NCBI GenBank assembly: GCA_034440635.1
Contig: JAOTON010001681.1
Span: 1,009,501 to 1,073,500, forward strand
Source: Lepas anatifera
Lineage: Eukaryota > Arthropoda > Thecostraca > Lepadidae
Length of the DNA: 64,000 nucleotides
Direction: 5' to 3'
Shown: piece by piece, positions 34,703 to 44,546 of the stretch
Layout of the letters: every line of letters starts with the position of its first letter
Position numbering within the stretch: the first letter of the stretch is position 1
Program-made: the position numbers and the translations under genes
Notes under the pieces: model-generated
The model's input: the letters and a program-made list of their open reading frames with translations, nothing else
What the model was told of the DNA's origin: nothing
Databases searched by the model: none

Positions 34703-35235
34703 GGGGAGACCGGGGCAAAACGGACACCCTAAGTGTTTTTCTAACATAGCAAGCTCAATAGCGGCCCGAAATTTTTGAGCTATACACCCTGACGTAGCCT
34801 AATGAATTGTGTCTCTAATGTAAGAGTATTAACTTGAAAAATTAATTTGGAAAAAATGACAGTAAAATATATCAGCTTATGGTTTTTGTCCGTTTTGCCC
34901 CAGCCCTGGGGCAAAATGGTTTTCAGGAAGGGGAAAAACGGACAGTATGTCCTGCTGGACAGTATGACCTGGACTTTGCTCGAGCACCCCCAAAGATATA
35001 TAAATTAAGATCCCTGGCAGCCTGGGTAATATGGCGAAAAAACATCATGTTTTCGGTAAAGCGTCAACATCTTTTAAATCAGTTAAAATTTTAACCTGCT
35101 TCCATTTTGGCACAAGGCCTTCCATTTTGTCTACTGCAGTAGTTCATCCTCTAAAATCTAGATGGAAACACCAGCAACATACCAAAACAGCTAAAATCCG
35201 TTTTGCCCCAAAGTCCGTTTTGCCCCGGTCACCCC
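34703..35235. mobile_element. TA-targeting MITE in PLE-4 (533 bp)
   Basis: Flanked by TA (34701-34702 and 35236-35237); removing it and one TA restores an uninterrupted PLE reading across the KVYRKP motif. Ends are GGGGAGACCGGGGCAAAACG and the inverse of GGGGTGACCGGGGCAAAACG. Extra internal copies of CCGTTTTGCCCC/GGGGCAAAA occur at about 34890-34920 and 35205-35220. A TA target fits the Tc1/mariner group. No transposase. Confidence 0.88.
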
Positions 35236-35237
35236 TA

Positions 35238-35983
35238 TACTTTTGTCCGAATACGTCCATCATCTTCTGAAGCCTTCAAGTCCACATCCAAAAAGGCAAT
35301 GCGGTTATCAATGCTCAATTCTGTGGTGAACTTCAGACAGTTTTGGACTTCCATTTGCTGTTTCAGAATCCTCAGGTGTTCTTCGTTTTGAACATCTATT
35401 AGAATGCCATCAACGAATCGACAGTACAGCGCAGGTTTCAGATCAGTGGCGGATCCAGGGGGGCAAAAAAGGCAATTGCCCCCAAACGGAAAAGCTCGGG
35501 GAAAAACTATGTTTTTGCCCCCCCAAAGCGATCGACCTCCTTTTTCCCCCGACTCCTTTTTAGCTTGTAAGCAAAATTTTGGTGCTTCAACTCTCAACTT
35601 CAAACAGAATTAGAGAAGTTCAGTGTAAATATTGGGGCTTGGATAGGAAAAAATGTATCTTTAGCCCATATTTTTCACCACGTGAGGTTTTTTTGCTTTT
35701 CGTCTCCAGTTCCCAAAATCCTACCGAAAAGGCATATTGTAGCGCAATTTTTCACTGCGCGACGTTTTTTTTGCTTTTCGGGTTTGGTTTGCCCCTCCCA
35801 AACCAACCGGCTAGATCCGCCACTGTTTCAGATCACTGTTTTCCAGAACTTTCTTTTCGAGATGTCCCATGTACATGTTTGCAAAGAGACAGCCCAATGG
35901 GGAGCCCATCGCTACGCCGCCGTCTCGACATCCTGGAGGCTGCGAGCGCATGCGCCTGTGGCTGCAGCGACCCCTCCAGGTAG
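35238..35983 (-). pseudogene. PLE-4 reverse transcriptase palm
   Basis: Minus strand from about 35935: GGVAMGSPLGCLFANMYMGH, LEKKVLENSDLKPA, YCRFVDGILID, LKFTTELSIDNRIAFLDVDL, GRIRTKV then the TA-type insertion and YRKPTN. A hAT MITE (35444-35825) sits between the SDLK and PALY parts. The YxDD box reads FVDG, with GGC for the second residue. Upstream fingers are missing. Confidence 0.88.
35444..35825. mobile_element. hAT-type MITE in PLE-4 RT (382 bp)
   Basis: Perfect 8-bp duplications TTTCAGAT (35436-35443 and 35826-35833). Termini are CAGTGGCGGATCCAG and the inverse of CAGTGGCGGATCTAG. Non-coding, rich in TTTTTGC/GCAAAAA strings. A related fragment sits in the LINE at 51176-51334. Confidence 0.93.
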
Positions 35984-36109
35984 AATCTCATCCTCTTTAT
36001 CCTCACCTTTCCTCATCCTTACCATCTCCTTCCATAGTTTATAATCACTTCATGCTCATTGCGACAACACTTTAAAAACCACCTCATTTGTGTGGAAGTG
36101 TGAGTAATA

Positions 36110-36561
36110 CATGATGATGCACCAACAAGGACACCAACCTGAACATCGTCATCTACTAAAAGAGCGGCAAAATCAGCAGCCTACTCATCCAGAACAACAT
36201 CAACAAAACCAAGGACAAGCTAAAGCAAACCAATGTGGTATATAAATATGAATATACCCACGAAGACTGTCTGCTTCGAAAAGACATGAGCTACATTGGT
36301 ATGACAACCACAACCATCTCAAGGAGACTCACCCTGCATCCTCAGTCTGGATCAATTAAAGAACACGACAAACAAAAACACAAAACAGAGATCACAAGAA
36401 AGGACCTAGTAGAGCAAACGACCATCATCGGCCGAGCCAACGACAAGCGGCGCCTTGCCATCCTGGAGGCCCTACTTATCGCCCAAAATAGCCCCGCCAT
36501 AAACGTTCAAGCAGAATCGCCGAATATCCTAGAGATTTTCAGCCGACCTAGTGTAGGGTGA
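36110..36561 (+). pseudogene. PLE-4 endonuclease, inverted second copy
   Basis: Plus-strand linker and GIY-YIG domain, nearly identical to the minus copy at 33908-34360. VVYKYEYTHEDC, MSYIGMTTTTISRRLTL and LAILEALLIAQN are clear; the frame 36235-36561 is open to its natural stop after SRPSVG. One of the insert cysteines (CTHEDC in the minus copy) is Tyr here. No RT is attached. The upstream boundary near 36110 is abrupt. Confidence 0.85.
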
Positions 36562-36666
36562 AAATCTTAGGTGTTGTTTACTTGCCTTCTACTAGCAGAG
36601 GTCGAAAGAATTTATCAAGAGAAATAATCAACAACTTACTTGTTTCTCATACTGGTACTTAAGATT

Positions 36667-36976
36667 CAGTCCCCCCTCCAACAGCAAGCGCAGACCACCG
36701 GTGTGACGTCACACCTCGTAGCATATAGAATGGTAAAATTAAATTATTAAATGTCCAAAATTTTGCAAAAAAATGCCCAGAATCGAAGATAAAATGCTTA
36801 TTCAATGCATTTGGGATAGACTTGATTACCGTGTATTCTTATAAATTCGTAATCGGGAAGTGTCATTAGCATAGCATAACATACGGTTCAAGGGTGAAGG
36901 AATTCATCCACGCCCATGTGACGTCACTCGGGCGTGGAGGAATCCCTCTTGATTGTACCTTTAAGTAAAGGTATCT
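36667..36976. mobile_element. Palindromic TGACGTCA element, short form (310 bp)
   Basis: Shares ends with 22783-23250 (CCCCCTCCAACAGCAAGCGC at one end, hairpin CCTTTAAGTAAAGG at the other) and the TGACGTCACTCGGGCGTGGA block. Flanked by an 11-bp repeat TACTTAAGATT (36656-36666 and 36977-36987). The opposite arm of PLE-4 at 33802-33812 has the site only once, which is a natural empty site. Confidence 0.85.
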
Positions 36977-37122
36977 TACTTAAGATTAGACAGTAGCTCA
37001 AATCGCACAAATCGTAATCATGCTGTTAACCTTATCGTTGTTTTTATAATCAAGTATTGGGTGTTTAAGTGCATAATTAAATCAAACTATGATACATATT
37101 TCTTTGAAAATGGAGTAGGTAC

Positions 37123-37280
37123 ACTGAAACGTCAGAAAAGGCCACGATAAATGAATTTTGGTAACCTTATTGGTTCGTTACAAGACGAACCGAGGAAAAC
37201 CATACCGTGATATCGAAAACACCACAAAGAAAATACTAAAATGCAAGCTTTCCTCGTCTTTAATAAAATATGTTTACAAG

Positions 37281-37361
<81 letters not shown>

Positions 37362-37520
37362 TGAAACGTCAGAAAAGGCCACGATAAATGAATTTTGGTA
37401 ACCTTATTGGTTCGTTACAAGACGAACCGAGGAAAACCATACCGTGATATCGAAAACACCACAAAGAAAATACTAAAATGCAAGCTTTCCCTCGTCTTTA
37501 ATAAAAATATGTTTACAAGA
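37123..37520 (+). repeat. Tandem PLE-4 terminal repeats with (TA)n
   Basis: The 160-bp segment beginning CTGAAACGTCAGAAAAGG occurs at 37123 and again at 37361, a 238-bp period, each followed by a TA run (37284-37360 and 37521-37548). Upstream TTTCTTTGAAAATGGAGTAGGTAC and GAAACGTC resemble a hammerhead whose CTGANGA core has decayed. Confidence 0.8.
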
Positions 37521-37551
<31 letters not shown>

Positions 37552-37698
37552 TGTATACTTCGGCAGTATATTTTCTTTTATGCACGTGGTGTTGAGTGCC
37601 AGAGCATATTTACATTTTGAGAGTTTCTTAGTTGTTTGTTCTAAATGTCTATCAATATAAGCATGTATTATTTCTTCAAAGCCAGACATATTTCACAA

Positions 37699-37762
37699 TA
37701 TTGCTGCAGCTAACTAGTTTCAACGCATCGTACGTCATCTTCAGAGCACTTTAAGAGCAATA
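37699..37762 (-). ncRNA. Hammerhead ribozyme motif, left arm of PLE-5
   Basis: Reverse-complement identical to the right-arm motif over its 64 bp, including core, stems and loops. Cleavage would release RNA starting AGCTGCAGCAATATTG. Confidence 0.82.
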
Positions 37763-38087
37763 AATTGTGAAAATGATGATGGAAACACTGCCTAAGTTAT
37801 CATTATGTGTAAATATTAATATCTATATATATATAAACATTTGACGATTCGATCGGACAAAATTATTAGGTTAACTCACTAGTGTTTCATGGTTTTGAAC
37901 AATTCTGTTAGTTCCTCGAGCGGAAAAAGAGTGGAGCACTTTACTGCTGTGAGACCCTTACACTTGAATAGATAAATGCAACATTGATTAGTACGGCTGA
38001 ACAAATTATATGTCGATAACTACCGAGTAGACACTCTCCCCCCCATTTTTACTTTACTACAAGAGCAAAAGAACAAAAAACCTTTTC

Positions 38088-38453
38088 ATGAAAAACAACA
38101 TGACCTCCAGCACCGAACCATTCCAACGCACCTGTGTAGTGTACAAGTTTACTTGCCCACATGACGACTGTCAGCGTCATCCCTGTCACTACATAGGTGC
38201 AACAACGACCACCCTATCAAGGAGATGCACAATGCACAAGAACACCGGGGGCCCACACGAACATATGGCACAACAACATGGAATTGAACTGACGAGACAA
38301 GACTTACAGGAGAACACGGTCATCATGAAATCATGTAGAGATCATCGAGAGTTGTGGATATTCGAGGCACTCCTGACCATCAAGGAACGTCCTTTCATAA
38401 ATAAGCAGGTCAATTCCTATCGCAGAACTGAACTATTTGGCAGTGACTTCTAA
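38088..38453 (+). CDS. PLE-5 GIY-YIG endonuclease, intact frame
   Basis: 121 codons without interruption. PFQRTCVVYKFTCPHDDCQR (GIY equivalent VYKF and cysteine insert), CHYIGATTTTLSRRCTMHKN (YIG), EHMAQQHGIELTRQDLQ, WIFEALLTIKERPFINKQVN (catalytic Glu in FEALL) and a FGSDF end. The PLE endonuclease nicks target DNA for reverse transcription. Upstream, YYKSKRTKNLFMKNN of the conserved linker is still readable to about 38055, so the true element frame started earlier. ATG 38088 is only the first in-frame Met. It is the best-preserved coding sequence in the window. Confidence 0.88.
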   Translation: MKNNMTSSTEPFQRTCVVYKFTCPHDDCQRHPCHYIGATTTTLSRRCTMHKNTGGPHEHMAQQHGIELTRQDLQENTVIMKSCRDHRELWIFEALLTIKERPFINKQVNSYRRTELFGSDF

Positions 38454-38669
38454 TTCTGATATTAAAAATGGGGGAGAGTGTCTACTCGGTAGTTATCGAC
38501 ATATAATTTGTTCAGCCGTACTAATCAATGTTGCATTAATCTATTCATGTGTAGGGGTCTCACAGCAGTGAAGTGCTCCACTCTTTTTCCGCTCGAGGAA
38601 CTAACAGAATTATTCAAAACCATGAAACACTAGTGAGTTAACTTAAGAATTTTGTCCGATCGAATCGTC

Positions 38670-38731
<62 letters not shown>

Positions 38732-38782
38732 TTTACACATAATGATAACTTAGGCAGTGTTTCAATCATCATTTTCACAATT

Positions 38783-38846
38783 TATTGCTCTTAAAGTGCT
38801 CTGAAGATGACGTACGATGCGTTGAAACTAGTTAGCTGCAGCAATA
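38783..38846 (+). ncRNA. Hammerhead ribozyme motif, right arm of PLE-5
   Basis: TATTGCT (38783-38789), 8-nt internal loop, GCT, CTGAAGA (38801-38807), extra T38808, stem II GACGT/GCGTT with loop ACGAT, GAA, palindromic ACTAGT (38827-38832), cleavage base T38833, AGC, TGC loop, AGCAATA. Both stem I segments pair perfectly (GCT/AGC and TATTGCT/AGCAATA), which is strong support. Confidence 0.87.
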
Positions 38847-38981
38847 TTGTGAAATATGTCTGGCTTTGGAGAAATAATACATGCTTTGCCCAACGACACA
38901 AAAATATTGATGCGACATTTAGAACAAACAACTAAGAAACTCTCAAAATGTAAATATGCTCTGGCATTCAACACCACATGC

Positions 38982-38984
<3 letters not shown>

Positions 38985-39076
<92 letters not shown>
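38985..39076. repeat. (TA)n microsatellite at PLE-5 end
   Basis: About 46 perfect TA units directly after the FNTTCI end of the short terminal frame. Comparable TA runs follow every PLE-4/PLE-5 terminal repeat here (33467, 37284, 37521), so the run belongs to, or is the target of, these elements. Confidence 0.95.
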
Positions 39077-39079
<3 letters not shown>

Positions 39080-39181
39080 GCACATATTTCATTTTCTAAT
39101 GTTTTTTTAGGCCTGGAAGAAAAGACAGGAACATGTCCACAATATTTGTATGTTTTGTACATGTTGCAGATAGCCACTTAA

Positions 39182-40020
39182 CACGCGCACTGACGGGGGC
39201 GGGTACCCGCCCCCTCGGGTTTTTCGGAGACAGCATAAAAACAGCGGCGCGCAGCGCCGCCCTATTTGGCATAGCTTTTCCCTCATCATTTTTACAACTT
39301 TTGTCAAAATTTTAAGGTTAGGTCATCTCAGGTCAGGTCACCAGTACAGGTCAAGTAGCCTGACCTAAAAAAAGTTTAAGATAGCATAAGTCGGAACAGG
39401 GTGAACGTATCCGATTGAAACTCATATCACACAATAGCCCCATCGAGTTCTGTAAAATATGTTCCGGTATTTTTTATATCGATGACCTAAAGTCAAGTAC
39501 GAGCCATGCATGACCTCTCCATTGAAAATACATGGGAAATGGTTTTAACTGAATAACTCAGTAATGAATAGAGAAAGAGCGTTTCTTTTAACTGCATTAG
39601 AGTTGCCTCGTCATTGCGGTTCTAATGATATGCATTTTGCCCAATTTGACCTTGACCTGACCTCAGGTCAGGTCAAATCCTTGATTTGACCTGAGCAAGG
39701 TCATATTATATATCATTCGATTCGGCTTACTGCGAGGATTCATATGGTTCAAATCGTTTTGACCTAGCTTTACTTGTTCAGATGTAAGGGCCGAGAAAAT
39801 TCATTTATATGTTATCCCCATGACAGCATGTTTTGACCTCTAGTGACCTTAAATGTGACCTGACAAAAAAATGGTTCAATTATTTTCGATGGAGAATTGG
39901 ATGGGCTTTCCAACACCATTTACCGTTTTTCGCTACTTAGCGCGGATCTCGAGATCCTAGGGGGCGGGTACCCGCCCCCCGTCAAGGCGAAGATGGCTCA
40001 GATCCCCATCAATGCGCGTG
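39182..40020. mobile_element. TTAA-type MITE, complete (839 bp)
   Basis: TTAA at 39178-39181 and 40021-40024. Ends CACGCGCACTGACGGGG and the inverse of CACGCGCATTGATGGGG. Both ends carry a GGCGGGTACCCGCC palindrome just inside. The body is TGACCT-rich with AGGTCA-TCTC-AGGTCA at 39320-39335. Ends differ from the CCC-type copies but the internal pattern is shared. Confidence 0.9.
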
Positions 40021-40249
40021 TTAAGGAAGCTGTTGCCTGTCCACCATCAGGTATCATGCTTCCTGTCAAAAAAGAAAGAAAACTTACAAAATTACTTCTT
40101 GGTAACTAGAGCCACAATTGAGAAATGAGTGTAAAATTGAGCTAAAAAAAGTATAAAAGTGTGTGGAAAATTCTGCTTGACTGGGTGTCGCTCTGCACCC
40201 AGCGCCCCAGGTTTTGGGACACTGTCCCCCACTCTCAAGCCCAGGCGGA

Positions 40250-41640
40250 ACACATGCTCCAGACCTCCCTCCACCGACCGCGCTAAGCTGACGCTGCGAC
40301 ACATAGGGACGAAGAAACCGATTCGGCGTTTCAACCCGACGGGAACGGCTGACAGGTCCAATCTCTGGCAGTGCCCAATAATTTGGTACATGTCCTTCGC
40401 AGATTACTTCCACAATCATATAGCCAGGCTGCTGGTCTCTCTACAGGTCATTTGGAACAGTCTCAGGCAGCTCGATCAAATGGGATCGGACGGTGACGAG
40501 AACAAACTTACTGTTCATTAGCAAGTCCGTCACGCTGCTCCAGACCTTCCCCAGCGGTCCCGTAAAAGTATTCGAGCAACCTGTTTTCCCGATCAGTTTT
40601 TCTCTGAGGTGTTGAAGCGGAAGCTCATTTTTGTGCAGTTCCACACTACCCAGTTAAGTTTTCTCCCCAATTTTGCTCTACGAAGTGCATGATCCCAACT
40701 TTCCATCCAGTATTTACGTTAGTGGAATCGCCTCCAACAGCGATTGGGGAATCATCGACCCGTGGTTCTACATCCGTTCGACTAGAACATCAGTTATCTG
40801 CTCGGCGAGAGACACTGCCCCGGATTCATCGGCTGAAGGGGTGAAATGGTGCACAATGCACATATCCACCACCAGGCTCTACGCAGACTGACCACTGTTC
40901 ATCTTCAAGGGGAATGTGGCACCTTTATGTATGACGTGATTTTTAACTGAGATAATCAAGTTGTAAAGCAGGCCGGAAAACCCGGTGCTTAATATGTAAT
41001 TTGTCTTGAAACTCACAATTTCCGTGGAGAAAAGCTAAAAACCTACCTGAAATGTACCCACATGTACCCTAGCCAAGCGGCCATAGTTGTCAGCTGTTGG
41101 TGTGACGACAGCGCTGACGTCACGGTGAGTAATCAGCCAATTGAAGCCCTTGAAGCCTATTGAATATGGAAGTAGTTGCCAGATCATGACGTCATCCACA
41201 GGCAAAGAAAGGTTTATTTTTCATCCTAGAGAAACATTTTAAAAATAAAAATATTGAGCTCATTGTACATTTTTTCGAGAAATCATGGACGTTTTCATGA
41301 TTTTCGGCTAAAAACACCCCTAATTATACTAAATTCCTGGATTCGACCAAGGTGTCACATTCCCTAAACTATGGAGGTGTAGAGTTTCTCACTCCCTTCA
41401 ATGGTCAAGTGAACCTTGGTTTTATCTTTCCTCCTTTCCTCCCAACAAAGAATGTGCAGATGTTTTCGTTCTCACGCAACTCAACCTCGTCATTATACCG
41501 TATTCTTCTCGGTATCTTATCCCGGACTCTCTGAACTTTTGATGGATCAACCGCCATTTCAGTGCCATTGGCAGACTGAAAGCCAAAGTCCACGAGGGCG
41601 CTGCTTGATGTGTCTGCCGTCGCGCGTGCGTGGTGAGATA
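40250..41640 (-). pseudogene. Second transposase-like conserved protein, broken
   Basis: Minus strand, in order: HHARATADTSSSALVDFGFQ and AVDPSKVQRVRDKI (41640-41450), a gap, then AVGGDSTNVNTGWKVGIM (about 40740), ELHKNELPLQHLREKLIGKT and FTGPLGKVW (about 40630-40540), and GHVPNYWALPEIGPVSRSRR with RFLRPYV (about 40390-40300). I recognise DSTNVNTG ... HxNELPLxHL ... FxGPxG ... LA..xPGxxxxxRW from uncharacterised multicopy invertebrate proteins, with an RNase H-like DxxN feel. It is related in layout to the fragment at 2271-3186. Stops and frameshifts show it is dead. Confidence 0.5.
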
Positions 41641-41680
41641 TATCGGGACTGCTGGTAGTACAACAGCAGACGGGACTGAC

Positions 41681-41850
41681 CTGTGGGTAACGTATCCAGA
41701 AGACGGCAGGGTACTTGTTAGGGGCCTCGGGACTCTGCTGGTAGTACGTCAGCGGCGTCGCCTGCACCTTCGTGTCGTTGAAGCTGGCGTATACCATCCG
41801 GTCCCCCTTCTTGTTGAACCACATGGCCACGTTGCTGCTGAGGATCTCCT
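41681..41850 (-). CDS. Single exon of a DPP4-like serine peptidase gene
   Basis: A 170-bp exon on the minus strand. An acceptor CCTCCCGCAG ends at 41851, and a donor CAG/GTCAGT follows at 41680. It encodes EEILSSNVAMWFNKKGDRMV, YASFNDTKVQATPLTYYQQS, EAPNKYPAVFWIRYPQ. This aligns with the beta-propeller segment of dipeptidyl peptidase 4-family proteins, where an EEE-V-F turn is followed by 'ALWWSPNGTFLAYAQFND' and a YP...VPYPK end. It starts in phase 2 and ends on a codon boundary, with no stop. It is the only plausible host exon seen. Neighbouring exons were not found; a retained transposase-like fragment lies in the intron on its 3' side. It could be an isolated gene fragment. Confidence 0.7.
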
Positions 41851-41971
41851 CTGCGGGAGGAACGACAACAGTGATACCACATGGCGACCGACAAACTTGG
41901 AGAAGTCGGCTGCAGCTTCGTCACAACAAAATCTGTCAAGTGCGTTAAAAAAATAATTAAGGGCCTCCACA

Positions 41972-43529
41972 TGGGGTTCTCCTATTCTAGGGGTGCTTCC
42001 CCAGACAGGAGGATAATCAATGGTTTCTAGTATCCTTCTAAGCAGCCCTTTCGAGCCGTAGTGGTCCGAAGTTGGGCTTCGGGCGAGGGGGGGGTAGGCC
42101 TCAACTTGAGGAAACCTCCTGTCTTTTGAGGAACCTTCTTCCTTCAGTGTTGGGTTTAGGGCTGGGGTTTCTGGGCTACTTTGTTTATTTTAGAGGCGAT
42201 ATTTCAACAACCTTTCCTCACAAGTGAACCAGGACGTTCCGCTTTGTGCAATAGTTCAATGAGAACTGGGTTAAGGTATGGATGCTTATTTGGCCCTGAA
42301 GCATGTTTGGAGTTAATCTTGCATCCACGCTTGTAAATTACAGGATACAACGTCTCAGTTGGCATAAGCTGGATACCCAGTGCTCCCTTCGCAAGGTAAT
42401 TTGTTCTCTTATTTATATTATACGGGAAACCATCTCTCAGAGGTTGGGATGTAGGCCACGCCTTCACTTCCGAGGAAACAGCATAATCCGTCGGTTGCAC
42501 AAAATTATTTTCATCGCTAAAGGCGAGAATAATCCCCTTGGGTATGCCGATAGGCTTTCCTATGTCAGTTGATGACCTGTGCAAATGCCCAGGGCTGTTT
42601 CCAACTCGAGTTTAGACAATGAGCTCCAGCAGGAGCCTTATTCTCCATTCAGCACCGTTGTTTATGTCCAAAACACCACGAACAAATTTTGAATTTTGTC
42701 TCGCGACTATAGCCAACTGATGCTATCCATTCTTGCACATGATCCCGAAATCATGCAGTGTTTGCTTCACGGAGTAAGGAAAGGCTACGACCTTTTGACT
42801 ACGATACTTACCAGGTTTTGGACAAGTACGGAAATATGTTTTCCACCTGAAACTTTCTCCACCTGTGGCCTGCCCTGTTGCTGCCTTTTTCGTTCCTCTC
42901 GGGTCTTTTCCTCGCTGGATAGCGTAATCACTAAGGCAGCTGTTTCCAGGAAAGGTGTGCCTTTCTTAAGAGCTAAGAGCAATGTTGTGAATTAGGAGAG
43001 CCTGTAGTTTAGACGAGCGGAGTATTTCGCCCGAGAACTCGAGACCGTCCCTAGCAGCTGAAGGCTTAGACCCAAGCAGAAGCAAACAGTGAGTGTTCAA
43101 ATGGATAAAAAAGACGACTCCTTGATTGTGTCTTCATTATTATGGGAAACATCAATTGTGTTTTCTTATCGGAAAGATGGCATAAGGATGACAACAGATT
43201 TGCATTAACGATGTGCCAAGCATTTGCTAAAAATCTTTGCTTTGATTGCTGCTCCCGGCTTACGCATTCTAAAATTGCGGTTGTTCCAGAAATTCTAACA
43301 CATGGGCGGCAAAAACCCGCAGATATTTTCATCCATCCGTTGAAAGGGTGCTTGACTCAAAAGGTACCTCGCTCAGGCGAGCACGCTCTATCTTCTTTGC
43401 CAAAGAAGTCTCGTTGCAGGACCTCTCAGAAGCATGCTGTCTCTGCTGTTGCCTGGGCTGCAAAAGATGATCTCCACGACTTCAGGGAAGCTATTTGTGC
43501 AATCCGGCTCTGTGTAATTCTGCACTCTG
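41972..43529. other. no firm gene
   Basis: Open frames at 42204-42584 (-) and 43142-43591 (+) are long for the context. The first reads KPIGIPKGIILAFSDENNFV, and the second has LTHGRQKPADIFIHPL, which faintly recalls a 'RPADVxxxxW...' tail of some LINE reverse transcriptases. Neither is certain enough to annotate. Confidence 0.3.
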
Positions 43530-43533
43530 TTAA

Positions 43534-44542
43534 CCTGCGCCCCGGTGGGCCTCCGAGCCACCTTTGCACTGGTGGGGAGGGGGGTGTTTGAACACCCCCT
43601 CGAACTCGGCCCCTATGCGGGATAGCAAAAAAAAACGCAAAAGCTGGTGGATAGCTCATACAAATTCATGACGAAACTATATAACTCACTGTTTGGCTCA
43701 GGTCAATATTGAGGTCATGACAGGTCAAAGAAGGTGACATTTTGAGTAAAGTTTTTGGGCTCTAGCATCTGACAGATTTCAGTTAGAATCATTTATTAGG
43801 CACCATTCGCTTCTTCTCGTCACGGCAAATCGAATGATGTGTAATATGGCCATACTTGACCATACTAGGTCAAAACACAAAAATGACCAGACCTCAGGTC
43901 AGGTCAAGGTCACTTTTAACCTAGCATAGGCAATATGCATATCAATTGACTCGCAATAGCAATTCAAACGCAATGGTATCAACATAAAAGCTGTATCATC
44001 ATTTCATGCAAAGTTATTGACCTAAGTCTGAAAACTGCATAAGTAGCCCCAGATGACCTCTCAGGGGCCACAGGTTAAAAAATTGCGGCATGAAACTGGA
44101 AAGGGGCCCAAGTTACTAGCATTTGGAGAATATGAAGGCTTCTCAGTTGTATCTACACAAATACAACCCAAATTCTGTTTTTCCCATATATTTCCATTGG
44201 AGAGGTCAGGATCCGTACTTGACCTTAGGTCATCGATATGAAAAATCCCGGAACAAATTTTGTAGCACTCGGTGGACCCATTGTGTGGTATGAGTTTCAA
44301 TCTGATAGATTCGCCCATTTCGTACTTATGCATCCTTAAACATTTTTGGAGGTGAGGTCACTTGATCTGGACTGGTCACCTGACCTGAGATGACCCAACC
44401 TTAAAATTTTGGGGTAAGTTGCGGAATGGATCAAATATAAGATGTGCAAGGTTCGGTGGCGCTTCGCGCCACCGTTCTTTTCCTGCCGCCGGAAAAACAG
44501 AGAGAGGGGGTGTTCAAACAACCCCGACCCCCGCGGCGATGG
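43534..44542. mobile_element. TTAA-type MITE, complete (1,009 bp)
   Basis: TTAA at 43530-43533 and 44543-44546. Left end CCTGCGCCCCGGTGGG, right end (inverted) CCATCGCCGCGGGGGT. Both ends have a nearby GGGTGTTTGAACACCCC-type palindrome (43582-43601, 44510-44524). TGACCT-rich body with GGGTCATCTCAGGTCA (DR4-like) near 44380-44398 on the minus strand. Confidence 0.85.
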
Positions 44543-44546
44543 TTAA

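Larger units (their letters stand above)
33419..37550 (-). mobile_element. PLE-4: Penelope-like element with an inverted partial copy
   Basis: The main body reads on the minus strand from about 35983 to 33908 (RT, linker, endonuclease), followed by a terminal repeat down to about 33419. A shorter plus-strand copy (36110-36561 endonuclease, then terminal repeat to 37520) faces away from it, so 33450-34370 and 36110-37280 form a large inverted repeat around a 1.7-kb centre. Three other elements have landed in it (34703-35235, 35444-35825, 36667-36976). Terminal repeats encode a short frame starting MNFGNLIGSLQ and ending KKILKCKLSLVFNK, then a (TA)n run. Confidence 0.88.
37583..38982 (+). mobile_element. 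PLE-5: endonuclease cassette with inverted ribozyme-bearing repeats
   Basis: Left arm 37583-38052 (minus-oriented) and right arm 38464-38982 (plus-oriented) are inverted copies of one terminal repeat. They face away from a central 411-bp segment that holds only the endonuclease. Each arm contains the hammerhead motif, the start of a short frame MSGF.EIIHA ... TTKKLSKCKYAL and a TA-rich stretch. The right arm has longer TA runs. No RT is present. It is most simply a 5'-truncated PLE copy with terminal repeats in inverted orientation. Confidence 0.88.

Noticed and set aside
42204..42584. 126-aa frame as DPP4 upstream exon
   Set aside because: No splice signals and no resemblance to the propeller sequence expected upstream.
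43142..43591. Host gene or LINE tail with HGRQKPADIF
   Set aside because: Resemblance too weak and isolated; kept only as a note in the region entry.
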